DNA of 60,000 nt. Source: Cryptomeria japonica. Taxonomy: Eukaryota; Streptophyta; Pinopsida; Cupressales; Cupressaceae. A model generated the notes under the pieces. It ran no database searches, was not told the origin of the DNA, and was given only the letters and a program-made list of their open reading frames with translations. The DNA is taken from positions 605,609,673-605,669,672 of the forward strand of contig NC_081408.1 of NCBI RefSeq assembly GCF_030272615.1. Reading direction: 5' to 3'. This document shows positions 21,623-33,489 of the stretch, piece after piece; the stretch's first letter is position 1, and each line of letters starts with the position of its first letter. The position numbers and the translations under genes are program-made.

Positions 21623-23087
21623 TGTAGACGTATAAAAATGACCATATTCCTAAATGAATATTTTATGTTCATTTCCCTATTTAATTAAATCTAATTTAAT
21701 TAAATTATCCACATTCTTCTATTTTATTAAGTAAATTACTCAATTTATTTAAATAAAATTCACTATACCATTTAATTAATAAATCATTTTATTCAATTAA
21801 ATCCCCCTAGCCATTTTAATTAAATTCAAATTTAATTAAATAGTTATCCTAAATTGAATAAATCAAATTTATTTAATTGCAACCAAATTGAATTGAAAAT
21901 CAAATAATTCAATTTAATCCTATAATTCCCCATCCACTTGCAAAATCCCAAACCCCTTCCTAACCCCTTCTAGAATATTCTAACCAATTCTAATTAACCT
22001 AACCCTCCTCTAAACTTTGTCACATCCCTAAGCAAAGAGAGGTCACTTCTCAAATGGTCCAAAGTCTTGGATAACCATTGAAGGTTTTCAACCTTCAACC
22101 ACCAAAACCCCCAAAGTCTTTGAAAACCATTGAAGGCTTCCAACCTTCAACCACTTAATCCCCAAAGTCTCCAATAACCATTAATGGTTATTTCAAACCC
22201 TCCCACATGGTTAAAAAATTTGTTTTGACTCAACCTCTACCCAACCCAAGGGTCTCATCAGGTCATTAATGCTTTGACCTCGATTATCTCTTAATCATTT
22301 GCACAAAGGTTTATCTTTGGATTAGATCTTAATTCATTGGGTAAACCTAACTTAGACTTGACCCTTAGCCTTTAGATAACCATGAGGTCTCCTCAGGCCT
22401 TTAATGCCTCCAACCTCTTCTTTCAACCCAATCCTGTGTGGACACTTGTCACCATTTCATTGGTGCAAATTGTGCACATGGATCTCCAACTTTCAAACTT
22501 GGCCCTTGATTAAGCCATTCAATCTTGACCATCCATTTCCCTGTTTGTGCTATAAATAGAGCTCTCAATCCTCCATTCTAAACAATCATCTTTCAAATTT
22601 GAAGCATCACACTTGTGCTCCAATTGTTTCAAGCTTTCATTTTATATATGCTCCTCATTTAGCCTCTTTTAGATCAGAATTAATCATGAATATGCATGTT
22701 TAGAATAAGTTCATTATCATTTTAGTTCAATCATAGATTAAATATAGTATGCTAGGATAATCTTCATACTAACCTCATCATCTTATCATTTAGTTTGTTG
22801 CATTTCTAGCATCTCATCTAGCTTATAACACATTTCATACTAAGATCAGTTAAAATCTCTCTCGTTCTCATATTTGCCATCCCTAAGCCATTTTGCTCAG
22901 TAATCTGAGAGCAAAACATTGGTTTGAGGGACATTGTGAGATAGAGAACCATGGGACCCTCCTTGGGAAGCTGAGTAACGCATCGTTACTCCATAGCTTG
23001 CATCAAGAAGTCCTGTGTGTGTGTGTGGATTGGTATTTTACATATTTTCACATATTTAGTTTTATTAATCCATTTTTCCCACATACA
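21623..23087 (+). mobile_element. Solo LTR, 1465 bp, TSD GAACG
   Basis: Begins TGTAGACG, ends ACATACA, and is flanked by exact GAACG duplications at 21618-21622 and 23088-23092. GAACG is part of the satellite's GTCGAACGCTC landmark, so the target is intact when the insert is removed. No internal coding or second LTR is present, as expected after LTR-LTR recombination. The first 300 bp are rich in TTAATTAAAT. The family is not recognised and is unlike the other LTRs in this window. Confidence 0.9.
22551..22560 (+). promoter_or_regulatory. TATA box of the solo LTR
   Basis: CTATAAATAGAG, an excellent plant TATA box, sits about two-thirds along the solo LTR. Transcription would start ~30 bp downstream. 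Confidence 0.65.
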
Positions 23088-24045
23088 GAACGCTCAAGGT
23101 TCCCTATCGGCGTTGTCCCTTGAGCACCCTAAGTGCTAAAAATTGTCAAACTTTGACGGGCCCTAGCTTAGAATCTGTGGCACCTGCAAACATTATGTTT
23201 GAACCTACGGGTCCATGAGAGGGGTTCCTACAAAAGCCTATCTCATTTTTTCAAGTTTACCTTAGGTTTAATTAGGGCAGCATTTTTTCGGTTGGCAAAA
23301 AAATCGTCAGTCTCATTCAATCGAATGTTGTCGCGTGGCCAATTTCTCATTCTGCTCATCGTGATAACAAAACATCAGCTCTGACATGTCTAGTTAGGTA
23401 TTATTACCCTATGCATGCTCCTATTTTCCCCTCCCACTTGGTCAAATGCTCGGGGTCATACCCTATCGGTGTCGTCCCTTGAGCACCCTAAGTGCTAAAA
23501 ATTATCAAACTTTGACGGGCCCTAACTCAGAATCTGTGGCACCTACAAACGATCTGTTTGAACCTACAGATCCATGAGAGGAGTCCCTACAAAATCCTAC
23601 CTCATTTTTTCAATTTTCCCTTAGGTTTTATTAGGGCAACATTTTTTTTGGTTGGAAAAAAAATCATTAGTCTCATTCAATCGAATGTTGTCGCGTGGCC
23701 AATTTCTCGTTTTGCTCATCGTGATAACAAACCGTTGGCTCCAACCTGTCCAGTTAGGAATTATTACCCTATGCATGCTCCTATTTTCCCGTCCACTCGG
23801 TCGAACTCTCGGGGTCGTACCCTACCAACATCGTCCCTTGAGCACCCTAAGTGCTAAAAATTATCAAACTTTGACGAACCCTAACTCAGAATCCGTGGCA
23901 CCTACAAATGATCTATTTGAACCTATGGGTCCATGCGAGGGGTCCCTACAATAGCCTATCTCATTTTTTCAATTGTCCCTCAGGTTTTATTAGGGCAACA
24001 TTTTTTGCAAAGTTGGCAAAAAAATCATCAGTCTCATTCAATGAA
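23088..24045 (+). repeat. ~360-bp satellite, third segment
   Basis: The monomer resumes at GAACGCTC; further copy starts lie near 23278, 23639 and 23998. The array ends at about 24045 within CAGTCTCATTCAATGAAAA, halfway through a copy. Confidence 0.9.
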
Positions 24046-25271
24046 AAATATAGATAAACAAGCATTACAATGTAGACACATAATGATCATCAATATTTCC
24101 ATGTATTTTATACACATAATTACCATTACACTTGCATGTGACATCCGTGAAGGGATATGCAAACATGATTTTTTTTCATTATCAATACAACTACACCAAT
24201 GTACTCATGTACAGATACATTGTATATCATCAATATAACTAAACCAATTCACTCATGGACATTGTATATCATCATAACAAAGTTACATCAATTCACATCC
24301 ATATAAAAATACAACATCCCACTTCATCTGCATTAGACATCCTCATGTCCTAAGAGAAAAGCTTACGTACAACAATGCCTGCATATGAATGAAGACCAAA
24401 ATAAGTAACCTTTTTATGTGGAATGAATGTGCTACAAAAAACAAATTATAACACTTAATACAAATTATTTTGTCAAATTATAAATAGATCATTTGAAACA
24501 TTTTTAAGATGTACAAGATTGTATAATTACGAAACTTACTGGTTTCTCTGCAAAGTATACAAGCATAACTTTGAAGAAAGACGCATGTTGATTAAAGTAC
24601 TTCTCACTGCATTTCTCTACATGGTTGAAGACGATGGTAGATATGGTCATTTCTAAATAGCAATACATTCACTTGACTTAGTGTTTATGCACAAAATTTA
24701 ATCTCATTAATGCACAAAGGAATATGTACCATCACCAAGACAGGGTCTTGTCAACGACGAATGATCTAGCATGAACCTATATTTTTAAGAATTGTTAGTC
24801 TACACATAAAATGCATGGATGAACATAAAGGCTTTATGATAATCACTTCAACTGAAATGCATGATAATAAATGAAAATGCGGATTATATACCATAAAATA
24901 CGTCCCTTCAAATTATATCAACAAAACCCACTATGTTGACGCAAAAATCATAATGTGATACTGTTGTATATCATCAAAAAAGACCTACATGAGCATAAAG
25001 GTTTTGAGATAATTATATCATCAAAAATTGTAAAGCTCATCAAATGCATGATAATAAGTCGTGTTGCAAAAAAATGTCCCTTCCAATTATATCAAGTGTA
25101 CCCGTTATGTGCATGCAAAAACCGTGTTGCCCAAAAAAAGCGTTCATCAATAGACCTGCATTTTGAACACATCCTTAATATACACATAACAAACTTGAAC
25201 ATTAAGGTTTAATGATCATTGTTTGAAATGAAATGCATGATAAAAAAAAATAAGGCACCATTAAAGACCTA
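24046..25271. repeat. AT-rich spacer with three degenerate ~170-200-bp repeats
   Basis: A segment of the form (G)AACATAAAGG...GAAATGCATGATAA recurs near 24822, 24988 and 25192. Another pair around CATTGTATATCATCA lies near 24218 and 24260. No coding sequence is supported. Confidence 0.5.
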
Positions 25272-28225
25272 CTACTCAAGTATGCATGAAGGGCCATCTA
25301 TTTGCTTAAGAGTATCCAGTATTGCTTCATGATCAACAGTAGTCACTGTCCATAGCTCTTTGGTCTTCGTTTTTGCTTGATGCTTCAACAACTTGACATT
25401 TGAAGCTATAATAAGGTGTGAATACATTATAATGGTTTTATGTCTCTCATAGTCTTCAAATGTAGGTATGCCATTCTTTCTAATCATGTATGTTCACAAC
25501 CAAGTTCCCACAACAACAACTGAACCTGTAGGATATGTGAACCTATCATCATCTGTCACTGGTTGTGTTAGCTTTTGTTTTCCCTGTACACATCATGCCA
25601 ACCAATATACTGATCTCTCTTCATTCCCTTGCGGTGCAACAACTGCAAAAACATGTTCTGGTTGTACAAGATCTAATAGACGGTCATACTCAAGTGAACT
25701 TTCCATGTCATTGTTTGACAAGGATATTGTTCGAGATAAAGGAGTTAGATATTGGGGAACCCACGTATCAACCCACTCACTTGACTCGCACTGACCCCAA
25801 TCACACCGAACAAAATTCTGACAAAAAACAAGCCAACGCTCGTGTCCAAATGGTCCATGTACTTGCATCTGAGCTGAGAAATGAATGCATCTTTGAAGAA
25901 TCTTTAATTGTTTGACAATCCAATCTATCTCCCACTGTGCCCTCCTCAACCAACCAAAAGAATCTGGTCACTGCTGAATCAAGAGTACCTCCATGTGACA
26001 ATGTTGAACTATACCAATCAAAATTGAATGTGCATCAAAGAAATTTGCACCTGAAATCCTCAATTGCTCCTTAACTAGAGCTCTCTTCAAACATGCACCT
26101 GCTCCATCATGCTCCCCCTTCCCATGCCCTGCCTCTAAAAAACACCAAATATGAGGTATACGCCTCTCTACATGCATTCTACTCAACCAATAAAACATAC
26201 AGGCATTCTTGAATTGAGTCGTACAATTATCTGACCATATGATATGTCGATCAATTGCAATATCTTTCTTATGCAAGAACTCAAAACAATTCTTGAAAGA
26301 ATGTTGCACATACTCGGAGGAGTGTGATCTCTCATCACTCATATAAAAATGATACTCCTTGATTATCTTCTTGTCCTCTTTTGTACTATCAGGAGCATGT
26401 CTATATGTAATGTGAACAAAAATAGCAATCTGGATTGAATTGTAGTACTGAGACTGTACCTCATTGTGTGGTTGCAATGTATAGTTCTCTGCAAAATCAA
26501 CCACCGATACAATAGTGCCAATCAGGAAAGAGTTTTTACACATCCCGAACTATTGATCCAATCACTGAGAGCTATGGGTGTGCCTTGCATACTTGTATAA
26601 AATATTTTCCTTAAAATCCAAAATAAAATCAGCAATACTCACTTCTCTTGAGACTAATTCGCATCTAGAACCTTCACCTCCACTCTTCAAAGTATATTTC
26701 ACTATCTCATATCTTTTTTTCTCAACATAATTCTTTCCAAACTCGTGTTCGCTGCCCTCATGAAAACATGAAACAAACTTTGACAACCCACCACATTTTG
26801 AGCACTTCTCATTCAAATAATAATTTCTAAAGAAATAGAAACCATCATCTCTAGGGCATAAAAAATAGATCTTGCAAGTCTCTTGATGATCTCAGAAATA
26901 GCATTGCACCACACTCCTACAACATCTCATTAGTATGCATCGTAGAATGAATATGACATAAAAGTTCATGGTACATTGAAAACTCCACATGGTACTTGCA
27001 ACAATAAGTATTACAAATCTTAAGAGGAACACAATAAAATGGCTTCAAATATTCAAAGGCCCTTTGTGATATTTGCAAAGTTGGATGTACGTCACAAAAT
27101 GTTTTGTACAACATTGTTTGGCTTGATTCCAAGAAATGTTTGGGATGCAGTGTGCGGTCTCGGTTGCTGATTCTTAATTTCAAAAAGTCCTTTACATTGG
27201 GTGACACTAGAATTAGAGTGCCAAAATTGTTGAATCTCCTCCTTCACATTGTCAGTCAACTTTCTATCAACACGTGGAAGCCTCCCATCAAAAGCCCATG
27301 TATCTTGTTGAAGTGGATCGTCAAGTCTTTGTCTTCGTGCAAGTTCTCTATCCAAAGTTTTATGGTTTATGTTAAAATCAACACAAGTTTGTCTCATTTG
27401 ACGAGCCTTCCTCAATTAATGGCTTACTAAGGAGGTTGTAATCACTCTTCGAGTGGCTCTCTTATCTCTTTCTTTGGTATTCTTTCCAATAGAATTGAGA
27501 GCGTCAAATAGATTTTTGGCAATAATAGAATTTCTCTCCATCTTCTTGTTGATACGAATCGTCAATTTGTTTAGCAATGGTCTCATCTTTATCATCTTTA
27601 GCAATTGAACAAAGAGTTGGCATTGCTCGATCAATGTCTTATTGGTAAAATTTTGGTCGAAAAGTTGTGTAGCCCACAACCGAATGGTTCTTGTTGACCT
27701 CTTGCCTTCAAGATTCGCAATAATGTTCTCATCGATTTCAAGTAACCATTTTGGGGTTCTTGAAGGTCTTGGATTTGGAATTTGTCTTTCATCCATGAGA
27801 GGGTCTTCAATTTTAAAGTAAGTAGGTGTTACATATTGTTCACTTTGTTCAACAATTCCACCTTCAATGTCAAAGTTTTCCACATTTTCACCTCCAATGT
27901 CAACATTTTCCACATGTTCACCTCCAATGTCAAAATTTTCCACATTTTCACTTCCTATGTAAAAAATTTCCACATGTTGAGCATTTTCATTATCACTTTC
28001 AACATTTCCAAAATTTTCACTTTTAAAATCTACATTTTCATTTTCAATAACTTGTGACACATTTTCAAATTCAATTTCATCTTCACTTGAAGTAACATTA
28101 GCAATATTTAACATAGCTTGTCTTCTCCTCCTATGACCTTCTCTATCTCTTTCTCTATACACTTCAATTTGGTCATTTGAAAGTTTTCTTTTGCGTTTAG
28201 ACTTCCGACGACTATTACTCCCCTT
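25272..28225 (-). pseudogene. DDE-type transposase-like protein of an unnamed family, decayed
   Basis: Reading down from 28225: a basic patch (RRKSKRKRK), an acidic region with ~10-residue repeats of the ENVENFDIGG type (about 27850-27990), then helical sequence. One in-frame TAA (27416-27418) and a one-base shift near 27200 lead into a segment with KDFLKLRI, HPKHFLES, ISQRAFEYLKPFY and CCKYHVEF. A Cys-rich stretch (CSKCGG, about 26790-26805) precedes the core: VDFAENY, IIWSDNCTTQF and FLEAGHGKGEHDGAGA, which read as the D, D and E blocks of an RNase H-fold transposase. The frame then runs to 25272 with TGA stops at 25968, 25593 and about 25491. I have seen this motif set in uncharacterised plant and animal proteins but cannot give a superfamily name. 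It lies opposite the unknown gene at 8956-10860. Confidence 0.65.
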
Positions 28226-28499
28226 TTACCTCCACAAAGATGCTCCTAAATGATTGACAATGTAAGATTTAACTTTAAGAATCTCTCAAAAGAAAAAAAT
28301 TGTCTCAACATGTCTAAAAACCCATGATCGTCGACAGAAAATAGAATATGCAGAGTGTGGGCCATTGGAATCCACAAAATGGCCCACAAGGCTCTTTTTT
28401 ATTTACAATAATCGGATAAATCGGATATCCGATTTTAATGTATAAATTTGTGGTCCCAAATTTTTTCCCATTGCCACTTTTTTTTTACTGTTGCCACAA
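28226..28499. other. Upstream region of the transposase pseudogene with a palindrome
   Basis: Includes the perfect 18-bp palindrome AAATCGGATATCCGATTT (28418-28435). It is followed by CCCATTGCCAC plus a T-run, a partial inverse match to 8340-8365, and then a GTTGCCA/TGGCAA hairpin (about 28487-28508). Confidence 0.5.
28420..28433. promoter_or_regulatory. ATCGGATATCCGAT palindrome, candidate transposase-binding site
   Basis: A perfect 14-bp dyad. Near-identical copies are at 8467-8480, 8661-8674 and 32145-32158, at both sides of the putative element. The binding role is inference. Confidence 0.45.
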
Positions 28500-31400
28500 T
28501 AATGGCAAACAATATGACCCCTTAGGACACCATAGGACCCATAATGACCCAATATGGTGTCTTAAGGGGTCATATGGTGTCCCAACGGGTCGTAGGACAC
28601 AATATCACCCCTTAAGACACCCCATAACGACCCAATATGGTGTCATAAGGAATCATATGGTGTCCTAAGGGGTCGTAGGACACAATATGACCCCTTAGGA
28701 TACCATATGACCCCTAACGACACCATATGGTGTCATAAGGGGTCATATGTTGTCCTTAGGGGTCATATGGTTTCCCATGACCCCTTAGGACACCATATGA
28801 CCCATAGCGACACAATTTGGTGTCTTAAGGGGTTATATGGTGTCCTAAGGGGTCGTAGGACACAATATGACCCTTTAGGACACCATAGGACCCATAACGA
28901 CCCAATATGGTGTCTTAAGGGGTCATATGGTGTCCTAAGGGGTCGTAGGACACAATATGACCCCTTAGGACACCATAGGACCCATAACGACCCAATATGA
29001 TGTCATAAGGGGTCATATGGTATCCTAAGGGGTCGTAGGACATAATATGACCCCTTAGGAAACCATATGACCCCTAACGACACTATATGGTGTCATAAGG
29101 GGTCGTATGTTGTTCTTAGGGGTCATATGGTGTCCCATGACCCCTTAGAACACAATATGACCCATAACGACACAATTTGGTGTCTTAAGGGGTCATATGG
29201 TGTCCTAAGGGGTCGTAGGACACAATATGACCCCTTAGGACACCATAGGACCCATAATGACCCAATATGGTGTCTTAAGAGATCATATAGTGTCCTACGA
29301 GGTTGTAGGAGACTATATGACCCCTTAGGACACCATGGGACCCATAAAGACCCAATATGGTCTCATAAGGGGTCATACGGTGTCCTAAGGGGTCATAGGA
29401 CACAATATGACCCCTTATGACACCATATGACCCCTAACGATACCATATGGTGTCATAAGGGGTTATATGTTGTCCTTGGGGGTCATATGGTGTCCCATGA
29501 TCCCTTAGGACACAATATGACCCATAAAGACACAATTTGGTGTCTTAAGGGGTCATATGGTGTCCTAAGGGGTCGTAGGACACAATATAACCCCTTAGGA
29601 CACCATAGGACGCATAACAACCCAGTATGGTGTCTTAAGGGGTCATAAGGTGTCCTAAGGGGTCGTAGGAAACAATATGACCCTTTAGGATACCATAGGA
29701 CCCATAAGGACCCAATATGGTGTCATAAGGGGTCATATAGTTTCCTAAGGGGTCGTAGGACACATTATGACCCCTCAGGACACCATATGACCCCTAACGA
29801 CACCATATGGTATCATAAGGGGTCGTATGTTGTCATTATGGGTCATATGGTGTCCCATGACCCCTTAGGACACAATATGACCCCTAAGGACACAATTTGG
29901 TGTTTTAAGGGGTCATATGGTGTCTTAAGGGGTAGTAGGACACAATATGACCCCTTAGGACACCATAGGACCCATAACGACCCAATATGGTGTCTTAAGG
30001 GGTCATATGGTCTCCTAAGGGGTTGTAGGACACAATATGACCCCTTAGGACACCATAGGACCCATAACGACCCAATATGGTGTCATAAGGGGTCATATGG
30101 TGTCCTAAGGGGTCCTAGGACATAATATGACCCCTTAAGACACCATATGACCCCTAACGACACCATATGGTGTCATAAGGGGTCGTATGTTGTCCTTAGG
30201 GGTCATATGGTGTCCCATGACCCCTAAGGACACCATATGAACCATAACGACCCAATTTGGTGTCTTAAGGGGTCATATGGTGTCCTAAGGGGTCATAGGA
30301 CACAATATGACCCCTTAGGACACCATAGGACACCTAACAACATCGTATGGTGCCATAAGGGGTCATATGACCCATAACAACACCATATAGAGTCATAAAG
30401 GGTCATATTGTGTCCTAAGGGGTCATATGGTGTCTTAAAGGGGTCATTTGACATAATATGACCCATTAGGACACAATATGACCCATAACGACACAATTTG
30501 GTGTCTTAAGGGGTCATATAGTGTCCTAAGGGGTCGTAGGACACAATATGACCCCTTAGGACACCATGGGACCCATAACGACCCAATATGGTGTCTTAAG
30601 GGGTCATGTGGTATCCTATGGGGTCGTAGGACACAATAAGACCCCTTAGGATACCATAGGACCCATAACAACCCAATATGGTGTCATAAGGTGTCCTAAG
30701 GGGTTGTAGGACACAATATGACCCCTTAAGACACCATATGACTCCTAATGACACCATATGGTGTCATAAGGGGTCGTATGTTGTCTTTAGGGGTCATATG
30801 GTGTCCCATAACCCCTTAGGACACCATATGACCCATAACAACACAATTTGGTATCTTAAGGGGTCATATGGTGTTCTAAGGGGTTGTAGAACACAATATG
30901 ACCCCCTAGAACACGATATGACTCCTTAAGACACCAAATTGTGTCATTAGGGGTCATATGGTATCCTAAGGGGTCGTAAGACACAATATGACACCTTAGG
31001 ACACCATAGGAGCCCTAACAACACCATATGGTGTCATAAGGGGTCATATGACCCATAACGACGCCGTATAGATTTGTAAAGGGTTATATTATGTCCTAAG
31101 GGGTCATATGGTGTCTTAAAGGGGTCATATGACACAACATGACCCATTAGGACACAATATGACCCATAACAACACAATTTGGTGTCTTAAGGGGTCATAT
31201 GGTGTCCTAAGGTGTCGTAGGACACAATATGACCCCTTAGGACACCATAGGACCCATAACGACCCAATATGGTGTCTTAAGGGGTCATATGGTGTCCTAA
31301 GGGGTCGTAGGACACAATATGACCCCTTAGCACACCATAGGACCCATAACGACCCAATATGGTGTCATAAGGGGTCATATGGTGTCCTAAGGGGTTGTAG

Positions 31401-31875
31401 GACACAATATGATCCCTTAGGACACCAAATGATGCCTAATGACACCATATGGTGTCATAAGGGGTCGTTGGTTGTCGTTAGGGGTCATATGGTGTCCCAT
31501 GACCCCTTAGGACACCATATGGCCCATAACGACACAATTTGGTGTCTTAAAGGGTCATATGGTGTCCTAAGGGGTCATAGGACACAATATGACCCATTAG
31601 GACACCATATGACCCCTTAAGACACCAAATTGTATTGTTAGGGGTCATATGGTGTCCTAAGGGATTGTAGGACACAGTATGACCCCTTAGGACACCATAG
31701 GACCCATAACAACCTAATATGGTGTCATAAGGGGTCATATGGTGTCTTAAGGGGTCGTAGGACACAAAATGACCCCTTCGGACACCATAGGACCCCTAAT
31801 GACACCATATGGTGTCATAAGGGGTCATATGACCCATAAAAACACCGTATAGAGTCGTAAAGGGTCATATCTCTC
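28500..31875. repeat. Hierarchical palindromic minisatellite, 10/90/360-bp periods
   Basis: The array is made of 10-bp words such as GGTCATATGG, TGTCCTAAGG, GGTCGTAGGA, CACAATATGA, CCCCTTAGGA and CACCATAGGA. Nine words make a 90-bp unit, and four 90-bp units make a 360-bp higher-order repeat, clearest at 28681, 29041, 29401, 29761 and 30121. Many words are reverse complements of others (CATATGGTGTCCTAAGGGG versus CCCCTTAGGACACCATATG), so the array is a series of inverted 20-30-bp segments. Because the period is a multiple of three, frames stay open for up to 163 codons. I treat these as by-products, since they occur on both strands. After about 30360 the higher-order phase is disturbed. Confidence 0.93.
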
Positions 31876-31960
31876 TTTATCTCTCTCTATCTCTCCCCTA
31901 ATCTCTCTATCTCTCTCTCTCTCCCTTCCATCTCCCCATCTCTCTCTCCCTTCACCCTCC

Positions 31961-31995
<35 letters not shown>

Positions 31996-32035
31996 CCCCC
32001 ACACTCCCCCCTCTCCCTCTCCCTCTCCCTAATAT
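31876..32035. repeat. (TC)n microsatellite and C-rich low-complexity tract
   Basis: Runs of TCTCTC and CCCTCTCCCT border the minisatellite. Confidence 0.95.
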
Positions 32036-32552
32036 CATATACTAATTTATTTATAAATTAATATATTTCAATATTATATATTAATATATTAATAAACAAT
32101 AGATTAATTATGTGCAAATTTAGTTAGTGAATTTACTTATTAAAATCAGATATCCGATTTTTGTTGTACAATTTTCAATTTTCAAATTAATGCTTTGGGA
32201 TTTGGCTTGCAAGTGGCAAGCCTAGAAAGTCAACTGAAAAAATGTGTTTTTTAGTATTCCTTGATTTTCCAGACTTTACACTGGTGGCTGACGAGTTTTT
32301 TGTAGCCAAAATTGATAAAACGAAAAGGGTTTTTTAAGGACGTTCTCCACTTTCCAACAATATAAAGCTTGTATTATTTCAACTTTAATAAATAATTATT
32401 ATTTATTTTCTAATTGAATTCTGACAATAGTCTTGATTGATAGACTGATTGAAAAACACTCATAACTTTCAAACGGTATAACATTTTTTGAATCCAAAAC
32501 ACGCATCACATCCTATGCTTCATCTACTATAGGGAAAAATTAAAAATTCATA
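32036..32552. other. AT-rich spacer with palindrome at 32145-32158
   Basis: ATCAGATATCCGAT (13 of 14 positions of the palindrome) is followed by a GGCTTGC/GCAAGCC hairpin (about 32202-32220) and AAAGTCAAC. This mirrors the arrangement at 8400-8480 on the other strand. No coding sequence is seen. Confidence 0.45.
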
Positions 32553-32568
32553 AGGTTTTGACCAAGTT

Positions 32569-32804
32569 CTGATTAATTAAAAAAGCAGGTTTTCAGGACT
32601 CGAAACCTTTAACAAAGGATATTAAGATAAGACACCAAAAAGATCAGTGCTTAATAACCGCATACAAAAAGACTGGCAAAAAAGCCAGCGAACCGAAAGG
32701 ACAACAAAACAAACAACAACAAAGAAACAAAGAAGGTGCTGCACAGTAATTTTCTTCAACAGGTCCTCCGCCTTTATCACCAACTCGTCATAAGTGGCCC
32801 CGAC
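32569..32804 (-). mobile_element. Short retroposon (SINE or truncated LINE) with 16-bp TSD
   Basis: A 236-bp insert is flanked by perfect direct repeats AGGTTTTGACCAAGTT (32553-32568 and 32805-32820). Duplications of this length are typical of target-primed retroposons. On the minus strand the insert contains a T-rich tail side and GGTTTCGAGTCC, which resembles a pol III B box but lies too near the end to be convincing. Orientation and family are uncertain. Confidence 0.65.
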
Positions 32805-32820
32805 AGGTTTTGACCAAGTT

Positions 32821-33485
32821 AAGGTGGTCAGACGTAGGAGTTTTTGAATTTATGAAAAGTTGTAGTAAAAAATTCATAAATAATTATTTACTTTATAAAA
32901 AATTATAAAAAAATATGTGTCACATCCGGACATGAGTTTAATATTTATATTATAAATATTATAAAAAAATATTATGATTTTATTGTGATTAGGGTGGTCA
33001 AACATACGTCTACTTCTTATCTTTTTCCTGGAATTTTAGTACCACTACATTGAAATTTGAAATTTTCATCAAATAGGATTTTTTTTTTCAAAAAACAACT
33101 TGTAGCTTAGAAACTAAATTCAATTTTCTATAGATTCTCTTCTTACATATTTTAAAAATAATGTTCACAACTTATTCAAATTTTCATGTCAAGTTGCATA
33201 ACTCTGATTTCTTAAATTTCATTGCCACTTAAGGGCCTGTTTTGGCACACCATGATCCTGCACATACCCTTGGACTAGAAAATATGGACTGAGAACAAGT
33301 TAATGTTGTGTCTAGGGCATTGGAGATGATACTTCAAATCTAAACTAGCAATATCGCCCCCTCAATGGTGCCACGGAATCACCCAACAATGGCATCAAAC
33401 ATGAATTTAGACAAAATCGCCCCTCTACTAGGAATGGTGTCAAATGCAAATGCTCACAAATCTAACAATGGAGCCCCCAAAATGA
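32821..33485. other. No gene seen; AT-rich spacer
   Basis: Nothing recognisable apart from A/T runs and a few short direct repeats. The last ~200 bases may belong to the gypsy relic that follows. Confidence 0.5.
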
Positions 33486-33489
33486 TATT

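Noticed and set aside
11850-23857. A ~64-codon frame (SLIQSNVV..WPIS...) recurring in four satellite monomers
   Set aside because: It recurs because the monomer recurs. Other monomers lack it, and differences between copies are not biased to third positions.
27782-28057. Plus-strand frames rich in Phe/His opposite the acidic repeats of the transposase
   Set aside because: They are antisense shadows of the ENVENFDIGG repeats.
28500-31765. Long open frames of up to 163 codons rich in DPLGH, GSYGVLRG and THNDPIW repeats
   Set aside because: They arise because the repeat period is a multiple of three; frames are open on both strands and follow the DNA repeat exactly, with no sign of codon-level selection.
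28500-31875. CRISPR-like regular repeats
   Set aside because: There are no unique spacers, the repeats are contiguous and palindromic, and the surrounding sequence is plant transposon DNA.
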